This document shows positions 8,447 to 16,686 of a DNA stretch of 64,000 bases, piece after piece. The stretch lies in NCBI GenBank assembly GCA_965199285.1, contig OZ240687.1:558001-622000 (forward strand), given 5' to 3'. Position 1 is the stretch's first letter. Every line of letters begins with the position of its first letter. This DNA comes from CBDDGJ01 sp965199285 (GTDB lineage: Bacteria > Pseudomonadota > Alphaproteobacteria > RS24). The notes beneath the pieces were generated by a model that saw only the letters and a program-made list of their open reading frames with translations, was not told where the DNA came from and ran no database searches. The position numbers were made by a program, and so were the translations under genes.

Positions 8447-9655
8447 CCCTTGTAATAATTCATCCATAATATCAGATGGGGCGCGGGCAAAACCGCTTTT
8501 AATCCATAAGGCTTCGACCTGTTTTTGCATCTCCCCCATTTGTACGCCCTCTTCAATGCCAGCCCCCCGAAGCATCGCGCCGGTAAGTTCAAATTCAGGA
8601 ATATCCCATGCTTTTGCCGCCGCCCACAGATGATGCCAGTCGCGCCAATGCTGTTTTTGAGACCCCGCCGCGGCGAGGCAGAGCTGATCCGAAAACGCTT
8701 GCAATCCAAATTGATAAAGCGCTTTATGCATCGCTTGCGGCAGCATATTATAGGCAAGTTCATGCTCATAAAGAGCCGCTTCAAGCCGACGCGTATCGCG
8801 ATTAGATAATTGCCAGCGCGCTTTCACTGCCGCGACATCCTCTGCCCGCAACAGGGCTGCCAATCGTAATCGCGCATCACTTTGCGGATAAAACTCAATA
8901 AGCGTTTGCATACGGGCAATATCAAAATGCGGCAAAATATGCGGCAAAATATCTGACTCTTGCATTGCTATTAAAGCCTGCGGCGCGCTTTCCTTTACAT
9001 TGATGGGGGCAAGGATTTTGAACATTTCTTGGCAAATTCGTTCCCCCGATAAATCCGCAATCAAAGGCGCGGCGTGCTTGCACGCATCAAAGGAATGGCG
9101 TTCAGCCATTTGCGCCGGCGCAAACCGATAATGAAACCGGAAGAACCGCAATATCCGCAAAACATCTTCGCAAATCCGTTCTGCCGCATCGCCAATAAAA
9201 CGCACCGTACCATTTTGCAAATCCGCCACCCCCTGCCCCAGCGGGTCATAAACCTGCCCTTGCGCATCAGCATAAAGAGCATTTATCGTGAAGTCACGGC
9301 GGCGCGCATCTTGTGCCCAATCTGTACCGAATTTTACTTTCGCATGCCGCCCATCGGCTTCAATATCTTCGCGCAGGCTGGTAATTTCAAAAACCGCGCC
9401 TTCAAAAACCGCCAAAATTGTACCATGCGCTTTGCCCACTGGCACGGTTTTTATATTGGCTTTGGCAAGACGCGTTTCAACTTCATCCGGCACGTGGCGG
9501 GTGGCAAGGTCAATTTCGGTGTCTTTTCCGTGAACCCCCAGCAGCGTATCGCGCACGCAGCCGCCGACACAACGCAGATTATCTGTTCCCAATATATCAA
9601 ATAAATCTCGTAAATGCGGGTTTGCAAACCATTGTGCATCAGCAATATTCATCAT
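8441..9655 (-). CDS. cca: CCA tRNA nucleotidyltransferase / poly(A) polymerase family
   Basis: Class II nucleotidyltransferase of 404 residues, the size usual in alphaproteobacteria. It adds or repairs the 3' CCA end of tRNA. The head domain has LRCVGGCVRDTLLG followed by the metal-binding loop DTEIDLAT, then RRRDFTINALYAD and RICEDVLRILRFFRFHYRF. The canonical carboxylate pair is D-x-D; here the first position appears to be Glu (E-I-D), which is unusual. The body and tail are helical and family-like. Its start overlaps the stop of the small membrane protein. Poly(A) polymerase is the alternative, but the genomic cluster is the one that usually carries the CCA enzyme. Confidence 0.88.
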   Translation of the reverse strand: MMNIADAQWFANPHLRDLFDILGTDNLRCVGGCVRDTLLGVHGKDTEIDLATRHVPDEVETRLAKANIKTVPVGKAHGTILAVFEGAVFEITSLREDIEADGRHAKVKFGTDWAQDARRRDFTINALYADAQGQVYDPLGQGVADLQNGTVRFIGDAAERICEDVLRILRFFRFHYRFAPAQMAERHSFDACKHAAPLIADLSGERICQEMFKILAPINVKESAPQALIAMQESDILPHILPHFDIARMQTLIEFYPQSDARLRLAALLRAEDVAAVKARWQLSNRDTRRLEAALYEHELAYNMLPQAMHKALYQFGLQAFSDQLCLAAAGSQKQHWRDWHHLWAAAKAWDIPEFELTGAMLRGAGIEEGVQMGEMQKQVEALWIKSGFARAPSDIMDELLQGS

Positions 9656-9912
9656 TCAAAATGACCCGGAATAATTTCACCATCCTTATATTGCGGCGCG
9701 ATATAGCTCTTATCGGTTGCAATGTCTGCTTGCATAAATCGTAAACTCATCAGGCTTACAATCACCAAAAGCGCACCTACAAAAAACAGCTTTGCATAAT
9801 ATTTTTGAATATCCGCCGAAGGCGCGCGGCGGCTTATCCAATTCGTCCAAATCCAGCCCGCAATGACCGGGAGTAAAAACAAAAATAAATTAAGCACTAC
9901 AAGTCTTAGCAT
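9652..9912 (-). CDS. Small membrane protein (DUF6111-like)
   Basis: About 86 residues with two hydrophobic segments: an N-terminal helix (MLRLVVLNLFLFLLPVIAGW) and a second around LFFVGALLVIVSLMSLRF, followed by a short polar tail. The preferred ATG at 9912 has an AAAGGGCG ribosome-binding site, and a GTG at 9927 is the alternative. It overlaps the end of the CoA pyrophosphatase gene and the start of cca, so it is translationally coupled in this operon. Small proteins in this position are common in alphaproteobacteria; I recall the DUF6111 name for them but cannot verify the match. Function unknown. Confidence 0.7.
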   Translation of the reverse strand: MLRLVVLNLFLFLLPVIAGWIWTNWISRRAPSADIQKYYAKLFFVGALLVIVSLMSLRFMQADIATDKSYIAPQYKDGEIIPGHFE

Positions 9913-10546
9913 AAAACGCCCTTTCACTTAGCCGCCGTAACATGCCCGCCGTTGCCCCCCAAATGCGATAGCCCTGATACGGTATTTCATAATATTGATA
10001 GCTTTTCTTTTTATAATGATATTGCTTAATTTGGTGATTTTTTTGGTCCATCAAAAATTGAAGCGGCACTTCAAATACATCCGCCACTTCGCCTCTATCA
10101 ATCTGCAAGTCAAAACCAGGGCGAATGAAAGCGACAACTGGCAAAATCACGAAACCCGTGCCGGTGACCATGCGCTCCATCAGCCCCACTGTTTCGACAT
10201 AATCCGCCGCAAGCCCAATTTCTTCTTTTGCTTCTCTAAGCGCGGTTATAATCGGGGTGGCATCACTATCTTCTATTTTACCACCGGGAAAGGCAACTTG
10301 TCCGGAATGTTTGGAGAGATGGTCGGCGCGGCGGGTGAGCAATATATGCGGCCCCTTTTCATATTCAATGATTGGCACCAAAACCGCCGCCCGCTGCAAA
10401 GCTTCCTCTGGCTCTTCTAATTGCGCCCCCAATCGATCCGTGCGGCTATCTGTACGGCTTGCCCCTGCCGCCGTAAACATACGCTCATAGGCGGTGAGGT
10501 CACATTCAATCGCCGATAGGATATTTTGCCGATAATCATCCATCAT
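9890..10546 (-). CDS. NUDIX hydrolase, CoA pyrophosphatase (NudL/UPF0035 type)
   Basis: Likely hydrolyses CoA and its derivatives at the pyrophosphate. The subfamily signature ILLTRRADHLSKHSGQVAF is followed directly by the Nudix box, which begins GGKIEDSDATPI and ends ALREAKEEIG with the metal-binding REAKEE. The preferred start ATG at 10546 overlaps the stop of the DUF1285 gene as ATGA and gives about 218 residues; an upstream start would add 13 residues inside the neighbour. The neighbours (DUF1285, small membrane protein, cca) are the usual alphaproteobacterial set. Confidence 0.88.
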   Translation of the reverse strand: MMDDYRQNILSAIECDLTAYERMFTAAGASRTDSRTDRLGAQLEEPEEALQRAAVLVPIIEYEKGPHILLTRRADHLSKHSGQVAFPGGKIEDSDATPIITALREAKEEIGLAADYVETVGLMERMVTGTGFVILPVVAFIRPGFDLQIDRGEVADVFEVPLQFLMDQKNHQIKQYHYKKKSYQYYEIPYQGYRIWGATAGMLRRLSERAFYAKTCSA

Positions 10547-11133
10547 ATCATCACCGCGTCTGAATCGATAATCGGGAAAAAACATTGTTCACTCCAGACC
10601 CCAAATTTACCTTTATGATGTTCACCCAAAGCAACCAAATCATAAAACACAGCGCGACTAATCAGCGCTTCCAAATTGGCACGCACATGCAGATAAGGGC
10701 GCGGTTCATGCGTTTTGGCATCAATCTCAAACCGCATGGCATGGTCTTTGCCGGCTTTTACAAAATCACCAATATTGGTTTCGAAAATCAGCTGTTGGTC
10801 TTGCCCCTCCCCTTCGCGATAAAATAAAGTCACGATAAAAGGCGCATCCTCCACCTCAACCCGAATTTTCTCAACCGGCGTAACCAGATAATATTCGTCA
10901 TCCTCATCATGACGTAAAATGGTCGAAAATAATTTCACCAGTTTTTTACGCCCAATTGGCGAGCCAGCATAATACCATTGCCCGCGTGCATCGATTTTAA
11001 GGCCAATATCACCGCAATAATCTGGTTCCCATAAATGCACAGGCGGCAAGCCTTTTTCCGCCGCCTCTTCTGCCGCTTTGATAATGGCTCGCAAACCATA
11101 CGCCTGAAAATTATTAGATTGAGATTTATCCAT
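10543..11133 (-). CDS. DUF1285 family protein
   Basis: About 196 residues from ATG 11133; the open frame extends further upstream but would run into the acetyltransferase gene, so the shorter start is chosen. The family-like features are PPVHLWEPDYCGDIGLKID near the N-terminus, a strand-rich middle (YYLVTPVEKIRVEVEDAPF) and VRANLEALISRAVFYDLV near the end. Function is unknown in the family. It overlaps the CoA pyrophosphatase gene and heads a four-gene operon with it, the small membrane protein and cca. Confidence 0.83.
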   Translation of the reverse strand: MDKSQSNNFQAYGLRAIIKAAEEAAEKGLPPVHLWEPDYCGDIGLKIDARGQWYYAGSPIGRKKLVKLFSTILRHDEDDEYYLVTPVEKIRVEVEDAPFIVTLFYREGEGQDQQLIFETNIGDFVKAGKDHAMRFEIDAKTHEPRPYLHVRANLEALISRAVFYDLVALGEHHKGKFGVWSEQCFFPIIDSDAVMI

Positions 11134-11152
11134 AACACTAACTATAAGCGTT

Positions 11153-11638
11153 TTAGGGATGGGCGACAAGCACACCTTGCAAAGTTTCGTTCCCACCCCG
11201 CACCAATAGACGTTGCGGATCAACTGGCTGCGGCATCCATATCTTGCCTTCCGCTGGTAAAAACCCTGCTTTTTGATAATAAGGCAAATCGCCAACCAAA
11301 ACCACAGGCTGCGGCGCGTGCTGGTCAATTTTGGCAAGGCTTTCTGCCATTAATTTCTGCCCAACGCCCTGCCCCTGCCAATCTTGTTTCACCACAAGCG
11401 GACCCAATAGCAAAGCATCTGCGCCACCCGCCTTAATCCGCCAATAGCTTATTGAACCAATAATCTGGCCAATAATCTGCTTTTCATCTTCTGCACAAAA
11501 GCAAAAATCGTCAATTTTCTGATTATGCTCGCGCAAGCGTTCGGCGGCGCGGGCATATCGCCCTGCCCCATGCACATCATCGATAAGCGCGGCAATATGA
11601 GACGCATCGGCCGGTTGATATGGTCTGATTGTAAACAT
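11153..11638 (-). CDS. GNAT-family N-acetyltransferase
   Basis: 161 residues with a complete GNAT fold. It starts FTIRPYQPADASHIAALID, has the acetyl-CoA-binding loop LVVKQDWQGQGVGQKLMAE (Q/R-x-x-G-x-G/A type), then VVLVGDLPYYQKAGF, which resembles the YhbS-like group. The substrate cannot be predicted. It lies 19 bp upstream of the DUF1285 gene, in the same direction, and downstream of the cation antiporter. Confidence 0.85.
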   Translation of the reverse strand: MFTIRPYQPADASHIAALIDDVHGAGRYARAAERLREHNQKIDDFCFCAEDEKQIIGQIIGSISYWRIKAGGADALLLGPLVVKQDWQGQGVGQKLMAESLAKIDQHAPQPVVLVGDLPYYQKAGFLPAEGKIWMPQPVDPQRLLVRGGNETLQGVLVAHP

Positions 11639-11659
11639 ACTCTGCCTCTTATAATATTT

Positions 11660-12595
11660 TTAGAGGCTGTAAAAGAGCCAAAAATTATAAGCCGCATAAA
11701 TAATGAGGCAAACCCCGCCAACCATTCTGTCCATCTGCTGCCCGTGTCGCAAAAAGAAAAGAACAAATAGGGTTGCAAAAAGCATCACAAACACATCTTG
11801 CTGGCGGATTTGCGGCGCGACAGATAAGGGATAAATCGTCGCAGTTGCCCCTAACACAAGCAAAATATTAGCAATATTACTGCCAATAATATTACCGACT
11901 GCCACCATCGCATGCCCGCGCAAAGCCGCAAGGATAGATACGGCAAGCTCTGGCAAAGAGGTTCCAATCGCAATCATGCTCAAGCCAATCACCGCTTCTG
12001 AGATGCCGATCATCCGCGCCACATCAACCGCGCCCGATAGCAAAATTTCCGACCCGATTATAATCGCGCCAATGCCCAATAGCGTGATTATCAAATTCAA
12101 TAATGTGCTGCCCGCCCGATGCGACTCTTCGGCCACCTCATCACTTTCTTTCGTTTTTGTACTTTTATAGAGCCAATAGCTATAGCCCAGCATCAAAGCC
12201 AAAAACCCAATCCCGACCCATCTCTCAATCTGGCCAAATTGCACAAGCCCACATAGCCCCAGTGAAACGATGATAAGAAACACGGCATCCCGCTTATTAT
12301 TTGTGTCTCCCATAAGTGGGGAGATAAGCGCGGTCGCCCCCAAAACAAGAAGCAGATTGGCAATATTACTGCCAACCACATTGCCTAAAGCAATATCTGG
12401 CTTACCCTGTAAGCTCGCTTGAATGGAAATCATAAGCTCTGGTGCAGAGGTTCCAAAGGCAATCACCGTAAGCCCGATGATGAACGTCGAAACACCAAAT
12501 TGCCGCGCCAGCAGAGCCGCCCCGCGCAGCATAATCTCGCCGCCAATCGCAAGCAATAACAGCCCGCTCATAATATAGATTATCGCGCTTATCAT
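11660..12595 (-). CDS. Calcium/sodium antiporter, CaCA family (YrbG type)
   Basis: 311 residues of inner-membrane protein with two homologous halves of about five helices each. The two alpha-repeats are visible as FGTSAPEL and IGTSLPEL, each later followed by a GSNIAN motif (GNVVGSNIANLLLVLGATA and GNIIGSNIANILLVLGATA). These carry the ion-binding acidic and polar residues of the family. It is divergent from the acyl-CoA ligase at 12673. The ion specificity (Ca2+/Na+ or K+-dependent) is not certain. Confidence 0.9.
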   Translation of the reverse strand: MISAIIYIMSGLLLLAIGGEIMLRGAALLARQFGVSTFIIGLTVIAFGTSAPELMISIQASLQGKPDIALGNVVGSNIANLLLVLGATALISPLMGDTNNKRDAVFLIIVSLGLCGLVQFGQIERWVGIGFLALMLGYSYWLYKSTKTKESDEVAEESHRAGSTLLNLIITLLGIGAIIIGSEILLSGAVDVARMIGISEAVIGLSMIAIGTSLPELAVSILAALRGHAMVAVGNIIGSNIANILLVLGATATIYPLSVAPQIRQQDVFVMLFATLFVLFFLRHGQQMDRMVGGVCLIIYAAYNFWLFYSL

Positions 12596-12672
12596 AAATT
12601 CAGTTATAGGCAGATTCGGATGCTTGCATGTCGCCTCTTCATTTATTATAAATAAGCAAAAGGGAGATATAA
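12596..12672. promoter_or_regulatory. Divergent spacer between antiporter and acyl-CoA degradation operon
   Basis: Seventy-seven bases that must hold both promoters. AAAGGGAGA at 12659-12667 is the ribosome-binding site of the ligase at 12673. No clear operator is visible. Confidence 0.3.
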
Positions 12673-14301
12673 ATGACGTGGCAATTAGGTGATATTATCG
12701 ATACAATTATTCCGCTTTTACCCGAGGGGCATAAAGCGCTGGTACATGGCGATCGGGTTATAAGCTGGCAAGAGCTTGATAAAAGGTCAAATAATCTGGC
12801 TCGCAATCTACTCGAGGGCGGTGCTGCCTATGGCGATAAGGTCGGCTTTTATATGCGTAACCGCCCCGAATATATGGAGCTTCTCACCGCTTGCTTTCGC
12901 GGGCGCTTAACCCATGTGAATGTCAATTATCGCTATGTGCCAGATGAGGTGCATTATATTTTCGACAATAGCGATGCGACTGTGGTGGTTTATGGGGCTG
13001 AGTTTCGCGCCAATATTGAAGAGCTGCGCCCGCGCCTGCCAAAGGTCAAACAATGGATTGAGATTGACGGTAATGGCAGCGAACCCGATGGGGTGATGGC
13101 TTATGAGACTTTGGTCGAAAAAGGGACGGGCGAAAACCTCGATATTGAACGAAATGGGGAAGACGATTTTCTGTTTCTCTATACGGGTGGCACAACCGGT
13201 ATGCCCAAAGGCGTGATGTGGGATCATCATAATTTGCGCGAAGCGCAATCGCTGGCATTGCGCGCTATGGGGGCGGCGCCTGATACGCTTGATGAGTTAA
13301 AAACGCTGATAAAACAAATGCTCGCGACTACCGGAACCGATGTTATTATTCCGGCCTGCCCGCTCATGCATGGGACGGGATTATTCACCGCTATGGGTGT
13401 ATTTTTGAGCGGCGGTACAGTTGTGACGCTCGAAGCAAGCTCATTAAAATCTGATGAATTATGGCGCGCGGTCGATAAGGAAAAAGTCACCAATATTGCG
13501 ATTGTCGGCGATGCGTTTGCCAAGCCGATGCTAAAAGAATTGGAAGACGCACCGACCGGAACCTATGACCTTTCCAGCATAAATATCATCGTCTCATCTG
13601 GGGTTATGTGGAGCCAAGAGGTGAAACAAGCCATGCTCGAATATATTCCGCAAGCCAATTTGGTTGATAGTTTTGGCTCATCCGAAGCGATTGGCTTTGG
13701 CAGCTCATCCACCACCAAAGATACGCCGGTTAAAACCGCCAAATTCACCACCAATGAATTATGCAAAGTATTTGACGAGAATGATAATGAAATCGCATGG
13801 GGCAGTGATACACCAGGTTTTATCGCCTTTGGGGGGCCTATCCCGCGCGGTTATTATAAGGATGAAGAAAAAACCGCCAAAACCTTCAAAACCATTAATG
13901 GGCAACGCTATTCGATTCCGGGCGATTATTGTCTGGTTTCGCCCGAAGGCGAGCTTACGCTTTTGGGACGCGGTTCAGTCTGCATTAATTCTGCCGGCGA
14001 AAAGATTTATCCGGAAGAAGTTGAAGAGTCGCTCAAATTACATGAAGCGGTTGAAGATGCGCTGGTCGTCGGCGTGCCAGATGAAAAATGGGGGCAAGCG
14101 GTCACGGCGGTTGTCAAACTAAATACAGGGTTTGAATTTAATGATGAAGAGCTGAAAGCCTTTGTGCGGAGCAAGCTCGCGGCCTATAAAACGCCAAAGC
14201 ATATTTTTACCGATGGCCCACCTTTCCGCGCCCCCAATGGCAAGGCGGATTATAAAAGTGTCGGCGAATTTGCGCTTGCCCAAGTTAAAGCCCCAAATTA
14301 A
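12673..14301 (+). CDS. Acyl-CoA synthetase (FadD type)
   Basis: 542 residues, first gene of a five-gene rightward operon for acyl-CoA catabolism. The phosphate-binding loop FLYTGGTTGMPKGVMWDH has the TGGTTG form common in ligases for bulky or branched acids (FadD19-like). Other motifs are SFGSSEAIG, GRGSVCINSAGEKIYPEEVE and PNGKADYK with the C-terminal catalytic Lys. It contains an insertion between the core motifs (around DTLDELKTLIKQML) typical of that group. Followed after 9 bp by a 2-hydroxyacid dehydrogenase, then two acyl-CoA dehydrogenases and another ligase. The natural substrate is unknown. Confidence 0.85.
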   Translation: MTWQLGDIIDTIIPLLPEGHKALVHGDRVISWQELDKRSNNLARNLLEGGAAYGDKVGFYMRNRPEYMELLTACFRGRLTHVNVNYRYVPDEVHYIFDNSDATVVVYGAEFRANIEELRPRLPKVKQWIEIDGNGSEPDGVMAYETLVEKGTGENLDIERNGEDDFLFLYTGGTTGMPKGVMWDHHNLREAQSLALRAMGAAPDTLDELKTLIKQMLATTGTDVIIPACPLMHGTGLFTAMGVFLSGGTVVTLEASSLKSDELWRAVDKEKVTNIAIVGDAFAKPMLKELEDAPTGTYDLSSINIIVSSGVMWSQEVKQAMLEYIPQANLVDSFGSSEAIGFGSSSTTKDTPVKTAKFTTNELCKVFDENDNEIAWGSDTPGFIAFGGPIPRGYYKDEEKTAKTFKTINGQRYSIPGDYCLVSPEGELTLLGRGSVCINSAGEKIYPEEVEESLKLHEAVEDALVVGVPDEKWGQAVTAVVKLNTGFEFNDEELKAFVRSKLAAYKTPKHIFTDGPPFRAPNGKADYKSVGEFALAQVKAPN

Positions 14302-14310
14302 AGTAAGCGC

Positions 14311-15399
14311 ATGAGCAAACCCGTCTTAGCTGTATTTGGCGCTTTGGGGCAGAATTATATGCCCCTACTTTCTGAACATTTACCGGAATGGGATATTCAA
14401 AATTGGCTGGTCGATAAGGATGATACAAAAACCCGCGACAAGCTATGCGCGATATGCACGGGCGCGATTGTCAGCCCCGATTTTGTTTTGGGGGAAGGTA
14501 ATTTCGGCGCGCTCTTACAAGGCAAAAATCTCAAAGTCATCCTCCAACCTTGGGTGGGGGTGGATTGGTTAGACCCTGATGCTCTACCAGAAGGATTGAT
14601 ATATTGTAATGCGGGCGGGCATGCCCCCCCAATGGCAGAGTTTATCATTGGCGCAATGCTCGAACATAGTCTAAAGCTCCGCCGCGCCCATAATGATATG
14701 CTTTCGGGCAGTTGGTATATGGGCGGGCGCAATGTGTTGGCAGATTCCCGTCATGGTGACCTACAGGGAAAGACACTTGGCATTGTCGGCTATGGCGAAA
14801 TTGCGCAAGCGACAGCGATGCGCGCCGCGGCTTTTGATATGCAGATTATCGCGATTGCGCGAAGCCCGCGCGATACCCCGCCCGCCCCTTTGCACTGGAT
14901 TGGCGTGCAAGCCGATTTGCCGCACCTATTAGCGCAAAGCGATTATATTGCGCTGACCTGTGACCTTAATGATGAAACCCGTAATATGTTTGATAAAGCC
15001 GCTTTTGTGCAAATGAAAGACAGCGCCTATCTGATTAATGTCGCACGCGGCGAGGTGTGCCATGCGCAGGATTTTTATGAAGCCTTGCGCGATAAGGTCA
15101 TTGCTGGCGCGGCGATAGATACATGGTATCGCTATCCGTTTGATAATGTCCATGCCGAGCCTGACCCTGATACGGGCAAAGCGTTTTGCGGCGCGCAATT
15201 CGATTTTTTATCGCTCGATAATGTCTTGCTGACCCCGCATTATGCCGCTCATACATGGGGTGCAGAAAAAGGGCGTTATGAGAGTATTGCCATCAGTCTA
15301 CAACAATATAGCGCATCGCAACCTATTAAGCGGCAAGTTGCAACAGGTACGGGCAAAAATTTTGGCGCGCCGGCATTTGACCCCAAAAATAGCGGTTGA
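14311..15399 (+). CDS. D-isomer-specific 2-hydroxyacid dehydrogenase family protein
   Basis: 362 residues. The NAD-binding domain starts at LQGKTLGIVGYGEIAQAT, close to G-x-G-x-x-G. The catalytic Arg lies in LINVARGEVCHAQDF, the Glu in HAEPDPDTGKA and the His in LLTPHYAAHTWGAEKG, so the catalytic triad appears present. It would interconvert a 2-keto and a 2-hydroxy acid with NAD(P)H. It sits inside the acyl-CoA degradation operon, 9 bp after the first ligase, which suggests a 2-hydroxy acyl substrate; this is inference. No ACT domain is present, so it is not SerA. Confidence 0.8.
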   Translation: MSKPVLAVFGALGQNYMPLLSEHLPEWDIQNWLVDKDDTKTRDKLCAICTGAIVSPDFVLGEGNFGALLQGKNLKVILQPWVGVDWLDPDALPEGLIYCNAGGHAPPMAEFIIGAMLEHSLKLRRAHNDMLSGSWYMGGRNVLADSRHGDLQGKTLGIVGYGEIAQATAMRAAAFDMQIIAIARSPRDTPPAPLHWIGVQADLPHLLAQSDYIALTCDLNDETRNMFDKAAFVQMKDSAYLINVARGEVCHAQDFYEALRDKVIAGAAIDTWYRYPFDNVHAEPDPDTGKAFCGAQFDFLSLDNVLLTPHYAAHTWGAEKGRYESIAISLQQYSASQPIKRQVATGTGKNFGAPAFDPKNSG

Positions 15400-15455
15400 T
15401 AGGCTTGCACTTATCCGCAAGCAGGCTATTATAAATGTGACAAGAGGAGAGACTT

Positions 15456-16649
15456 ATGAGTGATTTAGAAACCTTCCGCGCCGAAACGCGAAGCTGGTTA
15501 GAGGAAAATTGCCCGCCATCCATGCGTACCCCCATGCCCGAGCGCGAAATGCCGTGGGGGGGACGCAATCCGAGCTTCCCCAATCCAGACACGAAAATCT
15601 GGCTCGACCGCTGTGCCGAACGCGGCTGGACAGCTCCCGAATGGCCGCAAGAATATGGCGGCGGCGGGCTCAATAAGCAAGAAGCAAAAATCTTGCGCGA
15701 AGAAATGCGGCGCATCCATGCGCGCCCGCCCTTAACCAGTTTCGGCCTATGGATGCTTGGCCCTGCTTTGCTTGAATTTGCCAGCGAAGAGCAAAAGAAA
15801 AAATATCTGCCGGAAATTACGCGTGGTGAAATTCGCTGGTGTCAGGGATATTCAGAACCAGGCGCAGGCTCTGACCTTGCGGGCTTACAAACCCGCGCCG
15901 AAGATAAGGGCGATCATTATCTGGTAAACGGGCAAAAAGTCTGGACGTCTTATGCTGATAAATGCGATTGGATTTTTTGTCTCGTTCGCACCGATACCAG
16001 CACCAAGCATGACGGCATTTCTTTCCTGCTGATTGATATGGAAACCGGCGGGGTGGAAGCCCGCCCGATTAAGCTGATTTCAGGTGCATCGCCTTTTTGC
16101 GAGACATTTTTGACCGATGTGAAAGTGCCGAAAGAAAATCTGGTCGGTACGCTCAATAAGGGCTGGACAATCGCCAAGCGGCTGCTCGAACATGAACGGA
16201 CAATGATTTCCGAAATGGGGATGGGCGCAGGCGCCGCATCAATGGGCGGCATGGAACAAGTCGCCAAAGATCATTTTGGCACGGATGGCGAAAAAATCGC
16301 TGACCCCGCCATTCGCGCGCATATTACGCAGCACAAAATGGATCAACAGGCTTTTGGTCTGGCGCTTTCACGCAGTGCGGCACAAGCCAAAGCCGGACAA
16401 GGGCCGGGTGCGGCATCCGCCATGTTCAAATATTATGGCACCGAGCAGAACAAACGCCGGTTTGAATTATTGCTCGATATTATGGGCACGCAAGCGCTTG
16501 GCTGGGAAGGCGAAGGCTTTAGCAGTAAGGAATTATCGATTAACCGCTCATGGTTGCGCTCGAAAGGCAATAGTATTGAAGGCGGCACGTCAGAAGTGCA
16601 GCTTAATGTCATCGCCAAACGGGTTTTGAACCTGCCGGATGTTGGCTAA
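15456..16649 (+). CDS. Acyl-CoA dehydrogenase, large-subunit type (PimC / steroid FadE-like)
   Basis: 397 residues with the acyl-CoA dehydrogenase fold: FAD-binding GYSEPGAGSDLAGLQTRA, KVWTSYADKCDWIFCLVRT, and C-terminal IEGGTSEVQLNVIAKRVL. In medium-chain enzymes the catalytic Glu falls in Y-E-G-T; here the aligned position reads G (I-E-G-G-T), as in subunits of heteromeric enzymes that place the base elsewhere. The next gene encodes a dissimilar second dehydrogenase, matching the large/small pairing of PimC-PimD and of steroid side-chain FadE heteromers. A strong AAGAGGAGAG site precedes the ATG. Confidence 0.87.
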   Translation: MSDLETFRAETRSWLEENCPPSMRTPMPEREMPWGGRNPSFPNPDTKIWLDRCAERGWTAPEWPQEYGGGGLNKQEAKILREEMRRIHARPPLTSFGLWMLGPALLEFASEEQKKKYLPEITRGEIRWCQGYSEPGAGSDLAGLQTRAEDKGDHYLVNGQKVWTSYADKCDWIFCLVRTDTSTKHDGISFLLIDMETGGVEARPIKLISGASPFCETFLTDVKVPKENLVGTLNKGWTIAKRLLEHERTMISEMGMGAGAASMGGMEQVAKDHFGTDGEKIADPAIRAHITQHKMDQQAFGLALSRSAAQAKAGQGPGAASAMFKYYGTEQNKRRFELLLDIMGTQALGWEGEGFSSKELSINRSWLRSKGNSIEGGTSEVQLNVIAKRVLNLPDVG

Positions 16650-16686
16650 ACCAAGATTTGAATGACCGAAATAAAGTGAGAAAATT

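Noticed and set aside
11134..11337. Long N-terminus of the DUF1285 protein
   Set aside because: It would overlap the acetyltransferase gene and shows no family-like sequence; ATG 11133 is the better start.
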